Assembly: GCA_030762895.1 (NCBI GenBank)
Contig: CM061065.1
Location: 83,833,607-83,897,606, forward strand
Source: Sophora flavescens
Taxonomy: Eukaryota; Streptophyta; Magnoliopsida; Fabales; Fabaceae
Direction of reading: 5' to 3'
Length of the DNA: 64,000 nt
This document shows, one piece after another, positions 55,527 through 64,000 of the stretch. The stretch's first letter is position 1, and every line of letters starts with the position of its first letter. Both the position numbers and the translations under genes were made by a program. The notes below the pieces were generated by a model that saw only the letters and a program-made list of their open reading frames with translations, searched no databases and was not told the origin of the DNA.

Positions 55527-56153
55527 GTATGCTTGCCCGGCTAACCTCTCCAACATCTGGTCCATGAATGGAAGTGGGAAGTGATCCTTCCTAGTAGCTA
55601 GATTAAGCTTCCGGTAATCTATACACATCCGCCAACCAGTGACCGTTCTAGTTGGTATCAACTCATTCTTCTCGTTGTGCACGACGATCATGCCACCCTT
55701 CTTTGGAACCACTTGTACCGGGCTCACCCAAGCACTATCGGAAATCGGATAGATCATTCCAGCTTCAAGGAGTTTCAGCACCTCCTTCTTCACCACTTCT
55801 TTCATTGTAGGATTGAGCCTCCTCGGCGGTTGGACCACCGGTTTAAATTCAGCCTCCATCATGATCTTGTGCATACAAAACGTGGGGCTAATACCTTTCA
55901 AATCTGAGATGGATCATCCAATGGTTGTTTTATGTTCTCTAAGCACCCTTACAAGTCTCTCCTCCTCCAATTTGGACAATTCACTGCTCACTATGACAGG
56001 GTTTTCATCATTCACACCCAGGAACACATACTTCAAGTGGGGAGGTAGTGGCTTAAGCTCTAACTGGAGCTTTTCTTGAACTTCATCCTTCTTGAGCTCT
56101 TCCTTTGCAGTGTTGACAGCAAGTTGCTTAGGTTGGGCTTCCAGATCACACAA
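55527..56153 (-). pseudogene. pol: Linker and start of reverse transcriptase, truncated by deletion
   Basis: Minus-strand frame continuous with gag: acidic linker, then SISDLKGISPTFCMHKI and GWRMCIDYRKLNLATRKDHFPLPFMDQM, the first RT motifs. It is cut after LERLAGQAYY, just before the first catalytic Asp would appear, so no active site remains. The last 14 codons of the open frame (to 55485) are LTR sequence. A TGA at 55914-55916 lies where relatives have Trp. Confidence 0.9.
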
Positions 56154-56159
56154 ACACTC

Positions 56160-57323
56160 TTATAATTCCTCCTCCTCGATCTCATCAAGATTTTCAATAG
56201 CATTCACAAGTACCTTCTCAAGAGTAGAGGAATGGTGCTGATGTGCACAGGCTTCCTTAGCTACTACATCCACAATGTCCATGCGAAAACAGTTTTCTTC
56301 ATCACTCGAGTGATGCATAGCTTCAAATACGTTGAAGGTAACCTCTTCATCTTGCACTCTGAGTCGAAGCTGACCTTTTTTTACATCTATCAAGGCTCGA
56401 CCAGTTGCTAGAAAAGGTCTCCCCAATATAAGTGGAACCTCTGCATCCTCCTCCATGTCTAATATCACAAAGTCGGCGGGGAAGATAAACTTATCTACTT
56501 TTACCAGGACATCTTCCAGAATACCATAAGGACGCTTTATTGATCTGTCAGCTAATTGCAATGCCATCCTTGTTGGTTTTACCTCACCACCTCCAAGCTT
56601 ATTCAAAATTGAAAGCGGCATCAAATTGATACTAGCTCCCAAGTCACACAAAGCCTTCCCAATAGCAACGCTCCCAATAGTGCAGGGGATCGTAAAACTA
56701 CCAGGATCCTTAAGCTTTGGAGGTAGCTTCCTTTCAAGTATCGCACTGCACTCTTCAGTCAAGGCAACAGTCTCGCCTTCTTTAAACTTTCTTTTCTTTG
56801 TGAGAAACTCCTTCATGAATTTTGCATAAGTGGGCATCTGCTCTAGTGCTTTAGCATATGGTATGTTGATCTGTAGCCTCTTGAAGATGTCAATGAACTT
56901 GGCAAACAGCTTTTCCTTTTCCTTTTTCTTGCTCAAATGAGGATATGGTAACTTTACGTAAGAGGGGATCACTTGAGGCTTGTCTCCATCTTTCAAAATC
57001 TGACTTTTGGTCTTCCTCAAGATTGAATTTTCATCCACTAGCTTCTCCCTCTTGTCTTGTTCACTGGCCTTTTCTTCTTCCTCAACTACAACCTCTTTAC
57101 CTTTTTCTTCACTCAGTTCAGTTTTTCCAGCATTCATTTCTGTTTCTTCAGCCTCTCTCTGGTTTTTCAACAAAGGCTCACCACCCTCTTGCTCAAGATT
57201 TTTACCACTCCTCAAAACAATAGCCTTGCACTGCTCTTTAGGATTTGTCTGAGTGTTACCTGAAAAACTGTTGCTGGATTGTTCTGCTAGTTGCTTTGCA
57301 ATCTGTCCAACTTGAACCTCCAA
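56160..57323 (-). pseudogene. pol: Gag C-terminus and aspartic protease
   Basis: 387 open codons. A coiled, Glu/Lys-rich segment (first 110 codons) is followed by FMKEFLTKKRKFKEGETVALTEEC and the protease with DLGAS at 56645-56631 and LILGRPFLATG. It ends at a TAA (56160-56162) one transition from a Gln codon. The Met at 57323 is internal: the same frame is joined to gag through the TAG at 57351-57353. Confidence 0.9.
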
Positions 57324-57350
57324 GTTCTTTATGGATGCATCAGTGTTTTT

Positions 57351-58622
57351 CTAGTTTGACATGGACATCTGCATGAACTGATTGAGAATGTTCTCCAAGA
57401 TAGAAGTCCGGTCTTGAGGTGGTGGTGTGGGTTGAGGCTTGCTTGTTTGTCCGGCATCTTGTTTCCAACCAAAACTCGGTCGATTCCTCCACCCTTGGTT
57501 GTAGTTGTTGGAGTATTGGTTGTTGCCTTGCCGCCCATAGTTCCCTATATAATTGGCTTCCTCATGGGAACTAGGCGGTGCCTCACATCTTCCATTGTCA
57601 TGATCTGCTCTACAAAAATCACATCGCATTACTTGTTGAGGTGGCATGGTTGTCCCTTGAACAGTTTGGAGTTGTTGTGGGAGTTGAGCGAGTTGCTTGG
57701 TAATGGACTCCAATTGTTGTGTCATGAGTTTATTCTGAGCCAAAAGTGCAGATTGTGAATCTAACTCCAACACTCCCCTTCTTGATGTGGGACCCCGATC
57801 ATAATGCATCAAATAGTCATTCGATGCCATGGCCTCTATCAAAACCAGTGCTTCCTCTGCTGTCTTTGTGTTCATGGACCCTCCAGCTGAGGCATCCAAC
57901 ATATACCTGGTTGACGGCCTCAGTACATTGAAGAATGTTTGCATCTGAGTAAGATCATCAAACCCATGATTTGGACATATTCGGAGCAACTCCTTGAACC
58001 TTTCCCAGGAGTCATGAAGAGTCTCGCCTTCTTGCTGAGCAAAGCCTACGATGTCAGCCCTTGTCTTGACAAATCTGGAGGTGGGGAAGAATCTAGCCAG
58101 AAATTTTGCCTCTAAATCATACCATGTAGTAATGCTCCCCCTTGGTTGAGATTGGAGCCAAGCCTTGGCCCTATCTCTTAAAGAGAAGGGAAACGCCCTT
58201 AGGCGGATTGCATCCTCAGAGGCACCATTGTGCTCCATCGTATCACATATCTCAATGAAGTTGGAGATATGACTATTAGGATCTTCCTTTTCCAACCCGG
58301 CAAACTGATTCTGTGCAACCAAATTCAAGAGAGCTGGCTTGATTTCAAAATTGTTGCAGTTAATTGGGGGCCTCACTATGCTGGTGACATGCCGATTGAC
58401 ATTTGTATTGTCATAGTCACCAAGTGTCCTTCGTGGTGGAGCACCTTCACCATTGTCTTCCATTCTGAGTTTTTCTTGAGGAACTTGAGAGGTGGAAGTC
58501 TCTTGTTCTTCTTATTGTTGTTCTAACAGTTTCTGCTCTCTTGCTTGCCTTCGATTCTTCCTAGCTGTTCTTTCAATCTCAGGATCGTGGAGGAGTTGGT
58601 CAGCTGGGATAGTACCTCGCAT
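57351..58622 (-). pseudogene. gag: Athila gag of the deleted element
   Basis: The best start is ATG 58622 (MRGTIPADQLLHD), matching the gag start of the 10221-17603 element. A TAA near 58516 interrupts it, and the long open part is 58463-57351 (370 codons). The core motifs are IRLRAFPFSLRDRAKAWLQS and DSWERFKELLRICP. A zinc knuckle C-x2-C-x3-H-x4-C (CDFCRADHDNGRC) lies near residue 280, followed by a Tyr/Asn/Gln-rich tail. It is the best preserved gag in the window. Confidence 0.92.
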
Positions 58623-58802
58623 ACACAAACAGTCTAGCAAACAAGAGTGTTAGCAGTAAAAGTCAGCACACAAACAGCAACTATACCAGAAAAATATGAC
58701 AGCAACACAAAAATGACAGCAAACAGATCACCACAGATTTTTATTTTTTTTTGCTTTTGCTTAAATTAGTAACCGAAATGGGTATGCTAATATTGAAACA
58801 CA

Positions 58803-58821
58803 ATCCCCGGCAACGGCGCCA
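58803..58821 (-). promoter_or_regulatory. Primer binding site, tRNA-Asp type
   Basis: Minus strand TGGCGCCGTTGCCGGGGAT, the exact Athila form, six bases from the LTR. Confidence 0.92.
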
Positions 58822-59699
58822 AAAACTTGGTGGACGAATCTGAGCAAGTATAACCAGTCGTGCAAGTAATACGGTGGTGAGACCGTTTATCGTTCCCACG
58901 AGGATTGTGACAATTACTAACACGTACCGAATCGATTACTATCCAAGTGTATATTTGGATTGAAGGGAGATCGATAATAAATACCAAGCCCAAATAAGAT
59001 TTAAAACCTAAAACAGTCAAAACAAGAGAAAAAGTTCTTTGTGGGTTTTTGTCGAACACTCGGAAGGCGGTTAAAGGAAGTCTTCAAATATAAGAACAAC
59101 ACTGGGATTAGGTTCACTAAACTTCATCCCCATGCAATGACATAACTCATAAACAGTTTCTACTTCAATTATGACAATCAATCCACTAAATTACTCAAGT
59201 CCCGATTCCTCGGATGACAAGAGCCTAAATCCACTAATAGACCTTAATTCCTTAGGTGGCCTAGATTAGTGAATTTGCTTTAACATTAGGGATCATGCGA
59301 TCACTAGTAAACCTAACTCCATTCCTACACGCAAGGGTTACTAGGTGATTGATCTCAGTCCCGATTCTAATACGAATTTCCCAATTGCATATCAAAACAC
59401 TAATCGAGTCATGGGGGTGCTAGCCACAACAAGCATTAAGCATAGACAATCAATCACTCAATAGAGAAGTAAAAACTATATTACAAATTCAAGTCAGATA
59501 CATGAGAAATCAGAAATAGCTACACCTAACCCCAACAATGGAGGTTTAGCTACTCATGATCATAACTACAACCAAAGAAATATAGAAGAGAGGGAGGAAA
59601 AACTCCATGGAATCCTTGTGCCACCGCCCCTGTGTCAGAGAGAGTATTCTAGGGTTCAAAAACTCCAAAAACTGTTTTTCTTCTGATCTTCCCGTGTCC

Positions 59700-59707
59700 C
59701 TATATAG
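59700..59707 (-). promoter_or_regulatory. TATA box in the Athila 5' LTR
   Basis: CTATATAG on the minus strand; the palindrome array begins about 10 bases upstream in element sense. Confidence 0.65.
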
Positions 59708-59717
59708 ATCAGGATTC

Positions 59718-60042
59718 GCGTCACGGCCGTGATGGCCATCACGGCCTGGCCGTGACGCTTTCTGCCTTGGCACGCTTTCAAATATTGGAACATCACGACC
59801 GTGATTCTCATCACGGGCATGTCGTGATAGCTTCTGCCTTCACCAAATGATCTGTCACGGTCGTGATGGCCGTCACAGCTTGGCCGTGACAGATTCTTCC
59901 AAGAGGGGGTCTGGCTCCATTAACAAGTCATGGTCGTGATAGGTATCACGGTTAGGCCGTGACAACTTCTGACTTTTGCCTTCTTTTCTCTCAATTATTG
60001 CTCGATCACGGCCGTGAGGGTCATCACGGCTAGGCCGTGATA
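59718..60042. repeat. Palindrome array in the Athila 5' LTR
   Basis: Five units, each a (G)TCACGGCCGTGATGGCC-type palindrome followed by ATCACGGC(C/T)(T/A)GGCCGTGA, separated by 30-40 bases of ordinary sequence ending TTCTGCC or TTCTGAC. The first unit is almost the same as the first unit at 11078 in a different LTR family. Confidence 0.88.
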
Positions 60043-60267
60043 GGCTCTGCTTGGGTCATTTTCTTCACTTTTTAAGCTCTGTCTTCATCCAAGCTCCATA
60101 ATGGCTAATCTTGAGCATTTTTCCTTGAATTCCTGCAAAACAACACCAAGAAACCGCTTCACCCGTTCCAAGGGAAAAACTAACTAAAATCAAATAAAGA
60201 ATGCCTAATCTATATGAAAAATGCATGCAAAAGTATACAGGAAACATGATGTAAAATCACACTATCA

Positions 60268-60272
60268 GGTAG
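60268..60272. repeat. Target site duplication GGTAG, right copy
   Basis: Pairs with 55047-55051. Confidence 0.92.
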
Positions 60273-60835
60273 AAGATGAATACTTGAGTTTGAGGATGTT
60301 TTGTTAGGGGTTGAATGATGTTATGTCTGTGACAATTATTGTATAATTTACTGTAACTCTTTTCCGCTCTTTGATGATAGAACTGTTTCTTATTCCCTAT
60401 ATCTTTCTGTGTGTTGTATTTTATTTCTAATGTGATCGTACGAGAAGACCCGATGGAGGAACCAATTGCTGAGGAGTTAGATGGAACTCCTTACGAACCA
60501 GATGCTGGAGGTCGAGCTATGATTCATGGCTATTAGAATATAGACATTATGGCCAGTGTGTCTAAGGAGTATTTATATTTCCGCTAAGTATGTCTGTAGT
60601 GAAGTTTATGCCTGTGAGGGATCCTACTAAGAGAATACCCTCAACAGTGTTTTGGTAATGTAATAAATAAACATGTGTGTATGTATATATTACAACCTTG
60701 GTGTGTTTAATTTGCAGAAGTTATATGATTGTTTAACTAAAGTTTTAATTTTTACATACTTTTCAACAATAAGCGCACGATTAAGTAAATAAATAATAAG
60801 GTTCTAATTTAATAATACAATGGGGCATAACGGGG
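60273..60835 (+). repeat. LTR remnant, right part
   Basis: Continuation of 54291-55046 after the Athila insertion. It ends with CATAACGGGGTGTCTCA, similar to the LTR end GGTAGAGGGTGTCACA of the gag-only family, which suggests a plus-strand LTR. No primer site follows. Non-coding. Confidence 0.45.
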
Positions 60836-63257
60836 TGTCTCATTTGGACAGACACTGAACATCCTCAATATCCTAAATATTCAAACACCGAAATAATACG
60901 TCACATGCAGATGGAATACCTCAACCAGCGTATCACAGTAAATTTGATAACATAAAATCAAACATCCTCAAATACTTAAAATCAACTTAATGTCGATAAA
61001 CCTACAATCCCCGAATCACCATTGGTTTTGCAGAAAAGGTTTCCAATGGGATTTTGGTCTTGTCGATTACTCGACTACTAGTAGGGTTTAGGTCGCCCTA
61101 CACAATTATCATATAATCTACTACTTATCGATTCCGACGATAGGTTGATTCTTTCCCCCACCTGAGTTATCACCGGAAACACGTACACGACGATCCTCGT
61201 TATCCCGCCACGAGTTAACACAACCACCTTCAACCAAATCAACAATAAAACAAATCAAGAAACTAAAAACATCCAAAACCCTACTACATGGTCACGGCTT
61301 CTAGGGGTTTTGGGTGACTAAAATTCCTAATCATGATTAATTCTTGGATTAATCCTTAATCAACCAAGATCATGGATTAGTGGCTAAACAACTAAATTTT
61401 AAACTCAAAACTTCCTAACTCTCATATACTTAGATTCGGTCTTAACATGTTCATGGGGCTAGGGTTTATAGTTTGATAAACCAACTTGGATTTATTAAGA
61501 ATACATACTAATAGCTTGATTACCAAGATCATTTATGAAAACTTTGAACAAAACTCATCAAATCTCATCCACCTAGGGTTCGGACAACATAGAGATTTTA
61601 GGGTAAGGATTTTAATTTTAATAAACTAATCATGGATTAGAGTGTGTAGGCATACATGTCATATGAAATACAAGATCATACATGACAACACATGAACAAA
61701 ACCCTATCAAACCTATTCTCCTAGGTTCGGCCAAAGCTAGTTTATTAGGAAGAAAATTTTTGATTACCACATACTCTTAGATACAGACAATATACATGAT
61801 TATAAGAACATAGGAAGTGGTTTCACATTTTTAAGATTTTTCTAGAATTTGTTATGAATTTTCAAAGTTCTAGATCTAGAAACTTAAAAGTGATGAACAA
61901 ATATGAAACAAACTTTGAATCAAGAAACTCATTAAAGAACATAGACATGATTAAGGAAGAAGAATAGGATTCACCTCTTGAAGATCAAAGACAAGTGAGA
62001 ATCCAAGAACTTGCTTCACAAATGGATGCTTAAAGACTTATGAACTTTAGAGTTTATAGAACAAAAGGCAATAGGAATCAAATTAAAATGTGAGGGAGGG
62101 TATTTATAGAGGTTGGTTGTGCCACTTTAGAAGGATCTAGTAGGAATGAGTTGGCTTGTTCAAAGTATTAAAGTGCAAATAATTCCTAGGGACCATTTTG
62201 CAAAGATTCCAAAAGTATAAGGACTATTTTGCAAATTGCCAATAAATTGAAATGATGACCATGTGCCACATTAAATGTGGTCTCATCTTGACTTATCTTC
62301 GCTGATTTTTCATGAGATATTTTGAGAAGAACCTAGAATAATTGAAAACATTTGAGAACGTTGTAGAATTGTGTGGAACTTTGGAGAACATGGTGGAACC
62401 TTGTGGAACATTGTGGAAGCTTCAAGAATCAACTTGACTCTTCCAAATTAAGGCAGCCCCCACTCCATCTTGGGCTTGCACATGGGCCTAATAAATTTGG
62501 GCTTGGATTTATTTTTGTGGGGCCCACCAACAGGCTTAAAGCTTAAACATGACATAGGAAACTTATATAATTTCTAATGGGCTTTATGAATTTTAATCTA
62601 TGGACATGGAATTTGGGCTTCATGGCCACGGTCCATTAATAGATTGGAAACAAATATTCTGGCCCAATTCACTTAGAAAACATAGGAACTAACTTAGGGA
62701 CCAAAGTGTAATTAATAGAAAGTTCAGGGACCTAAGCGTAAAATTCATAAATTGCCACTTTGACTTGTAGAATCTTCTAGACTTAAAAGTGTGACTCATC
62801 CCCATGAATCATCATGTATGACTCGTTATCCCGATCTCTTGACTGGTCTCTGTAGTTTCGTTTTCAACTCCGTCGGTTTCCTGATTAGGGTTTTACGCTT
62901 GCGTAAAAGCGTAATATTTTGTTTTCTACTGAAAATTTTCAAACTAACCAAACTCGTTGGACATATGATTTGAATATAAACCATTTCGTTCACGAGTCAA
63001 AATTAGGTTTTCTGCTCAGTAAAATTATACTGTCAGTGAAAACGCAGACCGATTTCCATCTGAATTTTCAACCCAAAATTTTATCCTAAGCTTCTACCCT
63101 AAGATAGAATATGAATATGATTTTTATTTCATAAAAAACAATCTCCATGAACTCGGATAAAAATATAAATAAATACCTTTATACCGGTTAATACAGCGAA
63201 AATATTTTTACTGAAAAAATAAAAATCGGAAAATAAAAAGTAGGGTGTGACACAATC
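60836..63257 (-). repeat. Orphan Tekay-like LTR, probably minus strand
   Basis: The right end is TAGGGTGTGACACA (63254). The 250 bases before it, including TTTTCTGCTCAGTAAA and AAAACGCAGACCGA, match the end of the 4.4 kb Tekay-like LTR (20630-20848). A TATA box reads CTATAAATA on the minus strand at 62101-62109. The left limit is uncertain, and no internal region, primer site or matching target duplication was found. It may be a solo LTR. No gene seen. Confidence 0.5.
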
Positions 63258-63443
63258 TACAAGGGTGGACGCGTATTTTTGAATGAAAACTTATCTGAAG
63301 TTTCTATTACGTATATTTAAATATTCTTGCATAACTGAAAGCACATGTTAGATCTCAACTAACACTTTACCAAGCAAATTTAATCATTTTGTTAACATCA
63401 AAACGTAGATATTATTTAGTCCAAAACCACTTTGATTCCAACA
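63258..63443 (-). repeat. Upstream Sirevirus LTR, outer fragment
   Basis: AAGGGTGGACGCGTATTTTT to ATTCCAACA matches 49494-49677 closely. With 54141-54290 it restores a contiguous LTR stretch, so 54291-63257 is a later insertion complex. Confidence 0.88.
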
Positions 63444-64000
63444 ACGATGAATATCTTAAAATATTTATAATAAAATTAATACTAAATAAATGTTTAATAA
63501 CTCACAATAAATATAGTATCATTTGGAGTGTCATTAAAGTTCTTCTAAAAAAATACTCTTAATTTAAGCCACTCATACCTTCAGTTCTTTAGAACATTCA
63601 AGTCAATATATAACATCAAAAATGTTATTTGGATATAAAAATAGGACAACAATCGATAACAGTTTAATGAAATTCAAAATTATGATTAACAACAACTTGA
63701 ATTTGGTTAACGAATGCATTTGTAGAAAATGCGGTAACTCGTTAACTAGCAACTTGATTAATGATGTATAAATTCTTGGTTAATGCAACTCAGTAGATAG
63801 TTAATGAGTTAGTATTTGATGTACCAATTAATCAAATTCAATACGTCATTAATCATGATTTTGAACATTAACTAGTTATCGATTTTTGTCCCATTTTTTA
63901 TTTTCAAAATATAACATTGGTGCAACTTATTACATTGTTCATTAAGTGGAATTATTCATTGCCCGTAGACTCATGCATCACCCACTAAGGTCCAGTTTGA
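63444..64000. other. Unassigned AT-rich sequence
   Basis: No ORF, repeat match within the window or known motif seen. The last bases (TAAGGTCCAGTTTGA) could be the edge of another repeat. Confidence 0.5.

Larger units (their letters stand above)
55052..60267 (-). mobile_element. Athila-type element with internal deletion, minus strand
   Basis: 5216 bases bounded by GGTAG duplications. The 5' LTR (58828-60267), primer site, gag and protease, and the start of RT are present. Then RT is joined directly to a 475-base stub of the 3' LTR (55052 to about 55526). The rest of pol, the non-coding tail, the polypurine tract and most of the 3' LTR are gone. One frame can be followed through gag-pol from 58622 to the junction, with four stops and no frameshift seen, so decay is limited. 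Confidence 0.92.
58828..60267 (-). repeat. 5' LTR (1440 bases) of the deleted Athila element
   Basis: Runs from TGGTGGACGAATC to CACACTATCA on the plus strand. The TATA box CTATATAG is at 59700-59707, with a large palindrome array at 59718-60042 just upstream of it in element sense. Confidence 0.92.

Noticed and set aside
56945..57263. Three overlapping plus-strand ORFs rich in Phe, Leu and Ser
   Set aside because: Antisense of the Glu/Lys-rich Gag segment.

Overview
This is repeat-dense nuclear DNA of a flowering plant. Nearly all of the 64 kb can be assigned to LTR retrotransposons nested inside one another: Ty3/gypsy elements of Athila, Tekay-like chromovirus and Tat-like type, plus a Ty1/copia Sirevirus. 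There are also a LINE 3' end joined to a SINE-like head, and MITE-like sequence. I see no intact host gene, tRNA or rRNA gene, CRISPR array or bacterial-style operon. The element families place the sequence in the angiosperms. MITE-like ends near 46.7 kb resemble sequences common in legumes, but that is only a weak hint.

Layout. (1) The oldest visible layer at left is a minus-strand Tat-like gag element. Its gag is in two pieces (29893-30569 and 43877-45252), and its LTR lies at about 45366-46091. (2) An Athila element (plus strand, from before the window start to 29892) sits in this gag. It carries decayed gag, protease, RT, RNase H, integrase and an env-like ORF. (3) Inside its 3' non-coding part is a minus-strand Tekay-like element with LTRs of about 4.4 kb (9105-28328, target duplication CCTTG). 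(4) Inside one of those LTRs is a young minus-strand Athila-like gag-protease element (10221-17603, duplication CTTAG). (5) Between the two Tat-like gag pieces lies a plus-strand gag-only Tekay-like tandem, LTR-gag-LTR-gag-LTR (30570-43876). Its middle LTR is split by a coding-less Athila-like remnant (34933-38766, duplication ATGAT). (6) 46.1-48.2 kb holds MITE-like sequence and the LINE/SINE-like chimera, both minus strand for the latter. (7) A minus-strand Sirevirus runs from 48176 to 54290, with the rest of its upstream LTR at 63258-63443. Between those lie LTR remnants, and inside them an internally deleted Athila element (55052-60267, duplication GGTAG). (8) The last 550 bases are unassigned AT-rich DNA.

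How the parts relate. The coding regions are broken. In the Athila, Tekay-like and Tat-like gag/pol regions most in-frame stops are one C-to-T or G-to-A step from Gln, Arg or Trp codons, as expected from decay of methylated cytosines. Several elements are deletion derivatives that kept gag, or only LTRs and cis signals, and so would have depended on enzymes supplied by relatives.

The most unusual signals are cis-acting. LTRs of different families carry clusters of short GC-rich palindromes (CACGGCCGTG, CACGACCGTG and CTCGCGACGCGAG types) just upstream of the TATA box. A stem-loop motif (CTTGGGAGGCAACCCAAG) recurs just after pol or its position in three Athila-like elements. Extra polypurine-tract copies lie inside the 3' non-coding regions. 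All boundaries were read by eye; target duplications are given where both copies are visible.
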